From Klebsormidium nitens (taxonomy: Eukaryota; Streptophyta; Klebsormidiophyceae; Klebsormidiales; Klebsormidiaceae): a DNA stretch of 58,209 nucleotides. The DNA is taken from contig DF237511.1 of NCBI GenBank assembly GCA_000708835.1, forward strand, positions 1 to 58,209. Reading direction: 5' to 3'. Of the stretch, positions 37,076-47,481 are shown one piece after another. Position numbers and translations under genes: made by a program. The notes below the pieces were generated by a model, which saw only the letters and a list, made by a program, of their open reading frames with translations, searched no databases and was not told the origin of the DNA. The number at the start of each line of letters is the position of its first letter. Within the stretch, counting starts at the first letter, position 1.

Positions 37076-40000
37076 GTGGTCGGAGTGTTAGACAGCGCTC
37101 CCAGTCGATTCCAAAGGGGCAGCTTCGTGCATGTTGGTGCATGTTGGGGGGTTTGGGCCATGGCAACCCCCACTGGACACTACCAAGTTTCGGATTCAGC
37201 TCAGATCGGACGCGGCTTGTACTATATAGGCGAGGAGTGCGTCCGACCGGCCGAGGTTGGGCAGATTTCGAGCAACTGCATCACATGCAAGCAGCAAGTC
37301 TGGTCGAAAGCAGGCAGTACAGATGGAAGCTTGAGGCTGAGCTTCCGCAAGAGCACAATGAAGGGCTATTTGGTGGGCTGCAGCGTTCCAAAGAGCAAGC
37401 AGAAACGCCAACTCCTTTGCCTCGGATGCGTGGGCAAGCTGATGAGCCAGCTAAGGCTCAGCGCCAATGCAGAGAGTGTGAGCCTGTGCGACCGCGGGCA
37501 CGGCCAGCAACATGCGATGTTGTTCGAGCGGCAGGCCTCGGGGAGCTGGAGGCAAAAACTGGAGCTGACGAACGAGCTGCTGGAGGCTGTTGTGATCTCA
37601 AACGAAAGCACCGTGAGCAGGAAGAAGCCGAAAAAGGCGGCAGCAGAGAGCGCACTTAACAGAGGGATGCAAGCGGGAACGCGGGCGCGCGAGATGCTGG
37701 TGAGTGCGCAGATTTTCTTAGTAGAACCTATGAGGATTTCCAATGCAACATGCGTCTGCCACCGATTGCGCCCGTCCCCTGAGATTTCAATGGACACACT
37801 GTCTTGCCTGTGCCCACGCTAAGAGGGGGAGCACAAGGACCGACTACATGCTGTTCATGGAATTTCTCATGGCCCGCCACTTGAAAGGCGGGTTGATGCG
37901 TAAGATCCCAGCTGCGATCTTGAGGTGCTCGTTCAGCTCCGACTGTGAGCAAGGCGTGAGGTTGTTTTCTGAGAGCGGTCAGGAAGTGTGCCTGAAAGAT
38001 CTTGTTGGCACAGGTCTGCAGCCTGAGGCCCACCTCGGCATCCCGGCCCAAGCTGGCCTCTTCTTGAGCGGCGTCCTGGAGGGCACGTGCCGCATAGTCG
38101 TACCAGCTGGAGTGGACGAGTGTGAGGCCAGCCCTCCACGGCTCTACATGACGCATTGGGATCACAACCGAGGGAGGCCGAAAGCTCTCGGCAAGCCGAG
38201 CAAGGAAAAGGCGCTGCTCGAGGAATGCTGGTGGGATAGCCAGGGACACTCGAATTGCTCATGTGATCGTGGCAGGCTCGCCAGGGATGCTGCTTGCGTT
38301 CATAAGCTGGTGCTCGCGGCCCTCGGCGCTCCGGGGTCGGAGCAGAGGGGCCTCCCCACGGCCAGAGAGTTGGGGCGCGAAGCGGGCGTGGTCGAGCAGG
38401 TGGGGGCGGACTCCACGGGGCGCTTCTTTGCAGCAAGGAGCAGCCCAAAAGGAGTCAGCCCGGCGCACAAGATGCTGCACCGGAACGTCGAGGGCGCCTG
38501 GTATTGTCAGGGGAAGAGGGACGGCTGTCCGTCGCAGCACGACTGTAGCCACATTCTCGCTGCCAAGCTGGCCATCCAGGCGGGGCAGGTCCATTCAGCA
38601 CAGGGGCCGCTCTTTTGGCAGGATGCCCTAAGTACAGCGAGGCAGTGGTTGGAGCGATGGGACGGAGCGTTGCCTCTGCTCGGTAGGAGGGCGGGGGAGA
38701 GCGAGGCGCGCTCGAGTTGCGAAGGGGCCAGCGAGGAGGAGGCGCACCTGATGGGCCTCATCTCAGGGCAGCGCCACGAGCCGGCCGGGTGCGCCGGTGC
38801 AGAGTGCTTCTGTCAAGAGCACCAGTGTTTGGAGTGGCTGAGCCGTCCACGTCAGCACCCCACGGGCTGGGCGTGAGCGAGCCATGGAGGGGGGCGCGCA
38901 GGAGCAAACAGTGCTGGAGGAGTCATGCGGGCGGGGCTCCTTCGGCGGTGGCACCCCAGAGTGTTCGGGAGCCGCCCACGGAGGCGCTGAGCAAGGAGGC
39001 GATCCGATGCAGGGTCGCCTCCTGCGGCAGCTGCACGCTGGAGGGTGCCCAGCGGGGATGTCATCACGCAGGGTCGGGTAGGGCCCCGGCGGTCATGCTT
39101 CAGGAGACGCAGGCCGTCCAGGTGACGCAGCCGAAGCTGAGCCAGCTGAGCGACGCGCCTGACTTCCACGACCCTTGGGTGACGCGGCTCAGATGCGGAC
39201 CGATTCGAGTGAGCAAGCTGGTGGGGCGGGACTTCCAAGAGCTGGGCGAGCTCGGGATGCTGAGCGCGTCGTGTCCTCTCGAACCGCCTCCGTGCGGCGG
39301 GGGGTGGGTGGAGCTCTGGCAGGACGCGGTAGTGCATGCATCGACCTGGAGTCAGGCCGTGCGCACCAGAATCTACTCCTGCAAGTGCCCGAGGAAGCAC
39401 ACCATTCACTTCGACGGGGAGCACTTGGGGCTGTACGTCTGGAGCCGTCAGACGATTATCGTACAGGAGAGCCTACAGCTGTTGCTGAAGCAGATGCAGC
39501 GGGGGCAGTCGGGATTTGGGGCACTGCTGGAGGGACAGCAGGAGGCCTTCCGGAGGGCTCCAGAGTCCGCCGTGCTATCCGAGGAGACGTGGCGGAAGGC
39601 CAGCCTCGATTTCTTCCGGCTGGTGGGGCGGCAGATCCTGGAGTGCTGCAGCATATGCGGTCCGCACACGGAGGTGAGCATCCTGATCGGAGGAACTTAA
39701 AAGAAGATGAGGCCGCTTGGAAAGGTGTAGCACTTGAGATGGTGATGGCCCCTTGGATACTTTTTGAAAGGAGGGCTTCACTGCTCAACTCAAGGCATGT
39801 TTTTGATGAAACCCGCAAGTCCTCGAACCTGTTGCTTCTGCCGGTTGATGGATCAGTTCTGATGAACTTGCTTGATGGTGCTCCCACAGGTCCTTCTATG
39901 CGACGGGATCGTGGGAATTTCGAACTCCGACGGAGGGAAGCGCCCCGGAGGGCTGGGGTCGACCTCGCACGACTTCCGCAGGCCGTTCACGCATCCGGGG

Positions 40001-42327
40001 CGGTCTGCAGACGGCGCTCCGTTTGAGAAGCAATCGGTTGCGGGGCGCGACTATTGCGCTGCAGGGCTGGAGGGTGGTGGGATGAAGCGGCGCCTCGTTC
40101 TGCAACCGGAGCTGAGGGAGCTGATTGCGCGCGTCTCTCGGCATCGACCCGAGAGCGAGAAGCTCGGCCAGCCACTGAGCGAGGCCGAGTACCTGGGTCT
40201 GAAGGGGGCCCTTGCCAGGGAGGACGTGCTGCTCGTGACCCGCTTCGTTCCGGGCGATGGAGAGGGCCCGGTGCCTGCAGACACCAGACGCCGCCTCTTG
40301 GTCGAGCAGCGCCAGATGGTACGGGACAAGAATCGGGCGATGCTGCGGTTGCTAGAGGGGATCGAGCTGGAGCAAGCGGCGAGGGGTGGGAGCCCGCGGC
40401 TGTGGCAGCATTGGCCGTGCGAGTGGGGCGAGTTGCTGTACGACCTGGGGGCACACGACTCGGACGACGGCATCATCGGCCACTCCGACGGGCTGGCTGT
40501 GGTCCGCGAGCTGCTCTTTGGGGAGGACGCGAGCATCGAGGATCGCCGCCAGCTGGGGGAGCACTCTCCCATCTTGCGGCGTGTGCTGGACGCCCAGGGC
40601 GGGCACCGCTTTCCAGCTTTCTTTCTGCCCGCCTTGCATCATCTCTACGAGCTCACGTTGCTGGCGCGCGGCAACACCGGGTACGGCGATGGAATGCTGG
40701 AGGGCTGGGTCGTCGCCGCTCTTCGGCTGCTGGGGCGCGCGGTCGCGCTGCAGCATCTCAGCCGGGAGCGGGGGCCGCTCACCGAGGCGGAGGCCGCGTC
40801 GTTGGCGGAAGCTCGAACGAGCGCGCGAGACTTGCTCCCGGGCGTGGAAGGGTCGCAGCCCAATGCGGGGCAATGGGAGGCCATGAGCGAGCTGGAGAGA
40901 GGGGTGCTGCGCGCGGCCGGCTGGGGCGGGACGAGGAGGGCGATCGGATGCATCCGCTCCCTCCTGGGCACACCTTCAGAGCGGAGCAGGATGCTCTCGG
41001 GCACTACGCGCTGCCGGGGTGGGAGCAGAAGCGGGGCTTGCTGCGATACACCTCCTTCGAGCACGAGGATGGGCGCAGCAGGACGTCGGAGGAGTTNNNN
41101 NNNNNNNNNNNNNNNNNNNNNNNNNNNNNNNNNNNNNNNNNNNNNNNNNNNNNNNNNNNNNNNNNNNNNNNNNNNNNNNNNNNNNNNNNNNNNNNNNNNN
41201 NNNNNNNNNNNNNNNNNNNNNNNNNNNNNNNNNNNNNNNNNNNNNNNNNNNNNNNNNNNNNNNNNNNNNNNNNNNNNNNNNNNNNNNNNNNNNNNNNNNN
41301 NNNNNNNNNNNNNNNNNNNNNNNNNNNNNNNNNNNNNNNNNNNNNNNNNNNNNNNNNNNNNNNNNNNNNNNNNNNNNNNNNNNNNNNNNNNNNNNNNNNN
41401 NNNNNNNNNNNNNNNNNNNNNNNNNNNNNNNNNNNNNNNNNNNNNNNNNNNNNNNNNNNNNNNNNNNNNNNNNNNNNNNNNNNNCGCTGCCGGGGTGGGA
41501 GCAGAAGCGGGGCTTGCTGCGATACACCTCCTTCGAGCACGAGGATGGGCGCAGCAGGACGTCGGAGGAGTTCAAGTGCGCGACCGGCCAGACGGTGGGC
41601 GAGTGGGACGCCGCGAACGTCTCCGGGCTGGTCAAGGGGGGGGGCAAGTCGACGAAGAAGGGTAGGCGCCCGCATCGCAGCCGGGGCGCCTTCGTCTTCT
41701 GCTGCCCCCACCGGGTCATCTTGGGCTTCCACTTCTTCCTCCGAGGGGAGAGCCCCCGCGATGCGTTTGCGGTGTTGTACACGCGCAAGGACCGGGAGGA
41801 GCTCCCTAAGTACGTCGTCTACGATAACGCGTGCCAGCTGAGGAATTACTGCATGCGTCGCGAGCCCGCGTTCTTCTCCGACGTCACATTCGTTGTGGAC
41901 AGGTAAGCTTCGCCTCAACTACAAGTTTCCGCTTCTGCTGGTCGATTCGTATACAGTTCGAGTCTTTCTAGCAAAGGGTGAGGGTGTTGCGATAGCGCGG
42001 TTGTTCATGCGGCGTTCGCTTCCATGCAGGTTTCATTATGCGAAGGCCGGGGCAGAGGTGCACAAATGTGGGCCCAGCAACGCAACGGAGTACTACGACG
42101 CTCTTCGGTGGGTCAACACCTCGGCTGTGGAGTCCGTGAACAGCTTCTTGAAGAAGTTTCGGGTGCTTGGGTGGTACTCCGGGCTCCATAGTCTCATGGT
42201 GTTTTTGCCCATCCTGCTCAGCGGCTTCAACATCGACCTGAGCAGGGTAGACGACGCCAAGTTGTCCATAGCCGTGCCGGCGAGGCTGTGGAGTGAGGCC
42301 TTTAGGGCAGTGCTCTTAGGGAGGTAG
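37076..42327 (+). CDS. KDZ/HMGXB3-like transposase-related protein with SWIM-type zinc motifs
   Basis: Exons: 37076 (or ATG 37166)-37699, 37824 to about 38870, a following frame to 39673, 39890-41902 and 42030-42327. The 39673/39890 and 41902/42030 junctions are in phase. N-terminal CxxC pairs are followed by two SWIM-like motifs (CSC...CVH and a GCPSQHDCSH region), then a CxC cluster (SCKCPRK), CSICGPHTE and LLCDGIVG, a long helical spacer, and a C-terminal catalytic-like block VVYDNACQLRNYC, VVDRFHY and TSAVESVNSFLKKF. The D of LLCDGI, the D of VYDNACQ and the E of AVESVNS are candidates for a DDE triad. Family knowledge: KDZ transposases and the domesticated animal protein HMGXB3 show such cysteine clusters. 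The frame changes near 38870 and again between 40915 and 41008, and an N gap lies at 41097-41484, so the gene is broken or mis-assembled here. Confidence 0.65.
41009..41572. other. Assembly gap flanked by identical 88-bp ends
   Basis: 388 N (41097-41484) separate two identical 88-bp copies (41009-41096 and 41485-41572) starting CGCTGCCGGGGTGGGAGCAG. Merging the copies gives an uninterrupted reading frame (LPGWEQKRGLL...SEEFKCATG). The gap is therefore probably false: two overlapping contig ends were scaffolded without merging. Confidence 0.9.
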
Positions 42328-42635
42328 TTGGAGTAGTTGCAGTTCTACAGGATTTCAGTCCTATGATCAGTCGATGGATCTGAAGGAAATTAAAGGTAGG
42401 GAGGTAGCTTTCTCCCAGCTTTCTTTGTATATACAGAAGATGAGCAATTGATGTGGTGTGAGAAAGGCTTCTCTTCTCTTCTATATATAAAAAAAGAAAT
42501 TTATAACTACTTTAACTACCTAGTTACAAAACAGTACGTAAATCATTCGGAAAACGGAATTTTTTTGACACCTACCTTCGGACCTACTCAAGCCTACCTT
42601 ACCTACTCCCGCGACTTGCTCGTCTATTGCCGCCG
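42328..42635. other. Short AT-rich spacer between convergent mobile genes
   Basis: It lies between the transposase-like stop and the stop of the minus-strand primase-helicase gene. It contains TATATATAAAAAAAG and a CTACC-rich stretch (CCTACC/CTTACC repeats) at 42570-42610. No inverted terminus was recognised. Confidence 0.5.
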
Positions 42636-45485
42636 TCAAGGGTCTCCTTCCGAGTCCGGTGATTCTTCGGCTGGATCAAGCAGACCTATACCTTTGTAAC
42701 CAGTGGTATTGATTCGTTTGATTTTTACTCCGAGCGAATACTCGACCCCGTTCAGGATCAGCTGCCGCATCAGAGTCTTGTCAAAGTCATTCACGACCAT
42801 AGGGCGTTGTGTGCTACCCATGTAATCCTCATACGCCTCCTTCAGAGGCCTCACGTGGCACCGCTTGCTCGGCTGCAAGATGCACCTGTCCTTGATGAAA
42901 TTTCCAAAGTGGTCGTTGTCATTCGAATAGCTCTCGAGCGCCTTGACCATGGCTGGAGGCAACTCCTCGACCGCTGGAAGAGCGCCCTGCTCGTGCCACA
43001 TAATGCTGCCACGCACTAGCCAGGCTAGCATCTGCTTCCTCCACTCGGGGGTCTTGATCTTGTCCATAAGATCTGTGTCCCTCAATCTCTGGTGGGTTCC
43101 AGGCATCGGCTTCTCAACGAACTCGTGCTCAAATGGAAATATCCGCAGCTTGTTGAGGGTACCCGTGTCCCTTGCATTGAACTTCGGCAATGAGTTGGTG
43201 CATATGATCGGCAAACATCTCATGGTGACCTCAACGGGGTCCTTGTGCAGCCCCCGCACTGTCATGCTTCCATCGCCGGATGCAATTGCCTTCACAGATG
43301 CCCCGTTGTATATATCTGAGTCCTCTGTCTCTTCGAGGACGGCTATATGTGCTCCATCGAGCATAAGCAGATGCGGCGTAGCAGCCCCTTCCGAGTGCTC
43401 CCCTGCGCCTATCACGCAATCTCTGGCCATGGCTACGCAGTAGGGTCCTATAGCCTCACGGATCATGGTGACGACTTTCGTCTTCCCGCTGTTTGTTGGC
43501 CCATGCATAACGACGAATTGCTTCTCCTTGCTGTGACCTGTAATGCCATACCCAAGCGTCATCTGCAACACAGGAACTATGGCTTCTGACTGCACCTGTC
43601 CCATGAACTCGTCGATTAGCGGCGAAGGATAATTGGGTCCCTCATAAAGGGTACCAATCTCCTTCGAGAGCATGTTGCTTGGATGGTGAGCAAAGAGCTC
43701 CCCCGTTCGAAGGTCGATGGAGCCGCAAGTGGTGTTGAGGTAGTCGCGATTGGCATTTAGCAAGCTTGCAAAATCCCGCACATGCAAGTTCACTTTCAGA
43801 GGGATGAGACACCTATGAGCGATAGGGACAGACTCGACCGCCGCCCCGTGCCACACCGGCTCGGGTATCTTCTTCATCTCCATGATGAAGTCTGCGATGA
43901 TAGCCTTCTCCGCCTTTTTGATGCTCTTCAAAATGTCCTTGTTGATCTTGTCCGCACTTGGCGAGGCCCGGGATTGCAGCTCATCCAGAGCATTGTCTCT
44001 GCAAGTTGTCAGCTGTTTGGACTTCTCGTCAAATGCCCGATCCAGTAGATCGCACCAGTAAGTTTTGATCCGCCCCATGTGGTACATAAACGAGGTCTTC
44101 AATAGGGCTGCCTCCGTATCAGAGGGCACCCAACTTGTTCCATCCCATGTCCAAAATCTCCCCGAGTCGTACACGACCCGTCTGTCGTGCTCGAACAATT
44201 TGCTGAATATCAAAGCACTTCCAAAATCACTCTTGCTCACAGTGGACAGCAAGAAGGGATCTGAAAACCTTGCGGCCAGCTCCTTTGAGCTCGACGGCTG
44301 ATTGTCCTTGGGTCCAAAAGGACCACCCCCAGCTTGCTCAAGAGCAGCGGATATTGTCAAACGCCCCAGCAGCTTTGGCTTGCTGTCGGAGCAACCGGAA
44401 CCGAAGCAATTGTAGAAGAGCTCCTGGAAGTCACCAGAACATCCTTGAATTACTGTGAAATTATTAGACCCTCTGTGAGATTTTCCCAGGTAGCACTGGC
44501 GCGGGCCAGTGACCCTGAACTGAAACGATCTGTTGCCGTCCGGTAGGATTGTTAAGCCGCTGTAAAAAGAAGAGCAATCCTTTGCCTTCTCCCTCACAAG
44601 CTGCTTCACTTCCATGTGTGCCAAGCCCGGAGCCGCCTTGGCTGCAGGCCCGCCAGCCTCTGCGTCGTCGACGGTTTCTGGCACGATTTCTTCAGGATCG
44701 ACTTCCTTTTTGTGAGACACTTGGCCTTTTGCATGCCTCGAGACTCCTCCCAAACCGCGCCCCCGGTTGATTAAAGCCACGAGCCACAAAGGCATGCCCT
44801 TGATTATACCCTCGCCTCCAGTCACCCATGTATACTCACGACGCCTTTCTTTCCCTTCCCCGTACGTGCTCGGCGGTGCAAAAATAACTCCCCCGGTGCC
44901 ACGTCCATCAATAGCAAACTTTTGCCCATCGAGCGTGAGTCCACCAAAATTGGTAGTTTCATGCAAGCCGGGTCGACTTATCGATCCGAAAGTAATAGTG
45001 AAGCCCTCCTGAACCTGTGCGAACGGAGAGACTCTCAGGCTCCCCATGCTCGTTCACTTGCCCATGCCAGAATTCCATTCCCGATTTCTTATCACCGTTC
45101 TCCGTCACGTCAATATCAATGACGAATAGACCGCTCGTGCCTGTCAAGATGGCAACTCCGTTGGGCTTTTGAAATGCATCGAGCACTGCGCCGATGTGTT
45201 CTGCCAATCGTCCACGGTGACAATGTGTTTGTAAGTGGAAGGGAACCGGCTCCGCTTCTTGCCTCGTGAGTCGATCGTAATGTGCACCGGGATTGCATAC
45301 AGTCCGTGGTCGGCGAGGCGCAATATCTCATCCTTCATGCTCAAAACGTTGGATGCCACAGGCCTTACATCGCGGGTGCCCTGGGTCGCAGCATCCTCCT
45401 CCCCTGGGGGCAGAGTCTCTGGGGTCTCGATTGCAGGTGCGTGAATGGTGTGCTCCAGAGAGCAAGGGGTGTTGGCGGCTTCCAT
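42636..45485 (-). CDS. AEP primase (prim-pol) / SF3 helicase, D5-like, with two frameshifts
   Basis: It is intronless and would be about 950 residues. The first frame, from ATG 45485, gives an N-terminus and the start of a prim-pol domain (LADHGLYAIPVHITID). The next part lies in another frame at about 45207-44960, with ILTGTSGLFVIDIDVTENG (catalytic acidic DID) and VRTGSGGLHYYFR. The original frame then resumes (45047 downward) with the prim-pol end (IDGRGTGGVIFAPPSTYGEG), a Zn-like Cys/His region ending YNCFGSGC, a D5-N segment, and the SF3 helicase: Walker A HGPTNSGKT, Walker B LLMLDGAH, sensor PIICTNSLPKFN and Arg finger NKLRIFPF. Family knowledge: primase-SF3 fusions start replication in phages, virophages, Polinton-like viruses and giant viruses. 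The compensating -1/+1 shifts may be decay, sequencing error or recoding. Confidence 0.88.
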
Positions 45486-45567
45486 GCCTTAGGATCTCCC
45501 GAGATAAAAATCTTCACACGAACGCGGACGGACAAGGTTTTTTTTCGTTCGTAACCTCAACGGACTA

Positions 45568-45897
45568 ATGGCCGACCATACAATCGACGAATTGAGCTAC
45601 ACCGACCAGCTGCGCACGTGTCCTTGCGTGACATGCAAAACGAAGAGGCGCTACATCGAAGAAAACCCCGGCAAGCACAGCAAACATGTCAAAGATTACT
45701 ATATTCGAAACCGAAACGACATTCTGTTGACCAAGGCTTTCGAAAGGTACAAAAGCGGCATAAGAACTCAACAAAGGACCCTCGACAGGTTGCTTGCGGC
45801 GGGTTACCCTGTGACGGGACCTGGGATCCCCGAAAGCCAACAAGCTGAGAACAATATGATGAGATTCGTAAGGGACGGGTCGATCGAGGCCACTTAG
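45568..45897 (+). CDS. Small protein with CPCVTC motif
   Basis: A 109-codon ORF lies on the + strand between two minus-strand genes. It is divergent from the primase-helicase and its end overlaps the recombinase stop by 4 bp. The N-terminus carries CPCVTCKTKRRY, a possible half of a zinc-binding or DNA-binding site, then a basic, probably helical middle and a Gly/Pro-rich segment. The tight packing resembles viral gene spacing. It could be a small DNA-binding or regulatory protein; the function is unknown. Confidence 0.55.
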   Translation: MADHTIDELSYTDQLRTCPCVTCKTKRRYIEENPGKHSKHVKDYYIRNRNDILLTKAFERYKSGIRTQQRTLDRLLAAGYPVTGPGIPESQQAENNMMRFVRDGSIEAT

Positions 45898-47018
45898 CTG
45901 CGTTTTCTCTCGTAGCTTCGCATCTGTGTCGAGACGCTGTGCAACATTCGGCCAGCAACGGACTGTCGATCGGAGAGGGAGGCGTCTTTGTTGTATCTAT
46001 CGGTAACGAATACGTGTCGCAGATGGTTCGTCGTGAGATGACGCCCCTTTGAAAACGGAATCTCTCGAATGAATTGCGTCCAATAATTATCATTCATGGG
46101 CTGGCCGAGGTCGCTCAGCAATGTCACAAAGTATGCTCTGGGAACTAGCTCGATCGAGCGCTGGATGTAGTGTGAGAGCCTTTTTGGCAACTCGAACTCC
46201 TGCTGACCGAACTTTTTGGCAGTTTTGAACGTCTTCAGGACCATGACATATGTATCGGTGGCTTTCTCGACCAGTTCGTTGCCAAACTCTTCATATAGGG
46301 CCTTCGCTGCTTCATTGTAGAAGGTGCCGTCCAACTTCCGGATCGGAAGATTGCCCCAATCACGTCGTTTGGGAGGTTCGAGCACGTTTGCTGCCAGCAC
46401 GAGGTGTTGAAAAACGCACTTCACCTCGTCTTGACCGAGCGGTCTCCGGCTCGCGCGGAACTCAGGAAGGATTTGGCGCCTGATCCGCCTTCCTAGCTCT
46501 TCCATCTTTTGTTTGATCTCGCCCATGTCGATCCAATTCGTTTCTTCCTTCTGGGTGGCTTTTTGCGATCCTGCCTGAGAGATTTGCGCTGTTTTTGCGA
46601 TCAAGAAGCTACGATAGTATCGATTGTACGACTCCATCCACCCCTGCTGCTTTGACAGGGTCATCAACGGGGTGTATTTGTTGCATAGTGTCCCCTTATT
46701 TGTGTACTTTTTTTCCAGCAAGGGGATGAGGCGGTCAATGTCATCGCGGATCCACTCGACGTTGGGCGGCATAACCGTTCCCCTGTTCAGCAGCTTATAC
46801 ATGAAAACCAGGCTCGCCATGTACTGCGTACAAGTCGTTGAGGCCCTTGCGATGCCGTCATTTAGCAGGTTATGACAGAAATCCTCGCCGCATATGACTC
46901 TCTTCACGTCATCATCGGTTGCTGGTGCTGACTGGTTTAATGTCATGGGGATGATACTCTCTTGTAAGAAGTTATTCTCAGAATAATCCGAAGCAAACGC
47001 TCTGGGTAACGGAAGCAC
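45894..47018 (-). CDS. Tyrosine recombinase (integrase)
   Basis: A 374-codon intronless ORF starts at ATG 47018. The C-terminus has the tyrosine-recombinase core: NHLRHVFVTDRY (box II Arg with H) and AGRMLHSVSTQMRSYERK (His and nucleophilic Tyr). The arrangement matches integrases of eukaryotic viruses, Polinton-like viruses and Crypton-type elements. The N-terminal about 190 residues resemble a core-binding domain with helices but have no motif I can name. It would catalyse strand exchange for insertion and excision of the element. It lies head-to-tail behind the primase-helicase with the small + strand ORF between them, suggesting one compact module at 42.6-47.0 kb. Confidence 0.88.
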   Translation of the reverse strand: MLPLPRAFASDYSENNFLQESIIPMTLNQSAPATDDDVKRVICGEDFCHNLLNDGIARASTTCTQYMASLVFMYKLLNRGTVMPPNVEWIRDDIDRLIPLLEKKYTNKGTLCNKYTPLMTLSKQQGWMESYNRYYRSFLIAKTAQISQAGSQKATQKEETNWIDMGEIKQKMEELGRRIRRQILPEFRASRRPLGQDEVKCVFQHLVLAANVLEPPKRRDWGNLPIRKLDGTFYNEAAKALYEEFGNELVEKATDTYVMVLKTFKTAKKFGQQEFELPKRLSHYIQRSIELVPRAYFVTLLSDLGQPMNDNYWTQFIREIPFSKGRHLTTNHLRHVFVTDRYNKDASLSDRQSVAGRMLHSVSTQMRSYERKRS

Positions 47019-47481
47019 GATTTCATGAGGCTCTTTGCCAAGGGGGTATGGGCATCTTTTTCGAGGCGTTCGGACACTTATAAATGAATGAATTTATCAA
47101 AGCGCTTTGGGTGTAAAATATCAGCAATTCTATTTGCGCGAATAGGTGAATGGGGATACATATGTGACTGAACCTTGTCAGAATCTCGGACTGCGGGTCG
47201 GAACAATCGTTCAACTAAATGTTCACAATCCAGGTGGGTCAACAAATTGGTTGATTTGTCGAGGAGCCGCCAAAATCTTTACATATCGAGCCATCCGAGC
47301 CATTGTGCGAGGCTTCGATTATATACTCTGCTTCAAACTCGAGTTTCGAGTCAGACACCGAATCATACACGGAATACTAGCTGTACTTTGCCATCCAAAG
47401 CGATTCACTCTACCATGTCAAAAATCCCACATAGTTTTCGGACAAGTAGGCTATGGCCTAGACTGACCATAGTATTCAAAA
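47019..47481. other. Spacer between recombinase gene and hairpin array
   Basis: This is the presumed promoter of the minus-strand recombinase. An AT-rich stretch (TTATAAATGAATGAATTTATC at about 47078) could serve as a TATA region. I see no ORF with a domain. Confidence 0.4.

Noticed and set aside
38852-39424. 190-codon minus-strand ORF opposite the KDZ-like gene
   Set aside because: GC-rich antisense shadow without domain; the plus frame has the cysteine motifs and correct splice junctions.
40054-41841. Long ORFs that read through the N run on both strands
   Set aside because: They are long only because N codons contain no stop; only the LPGWEQ/YDNACQ frame has family support.
42636-47018. 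Complete Polinton, virophage or Polinton-like virus
   Set aside because: No major or minor capsid, packaging ATPase, protease or long terminal inverted repeats could be recognised; only replication and recombination genes are present.
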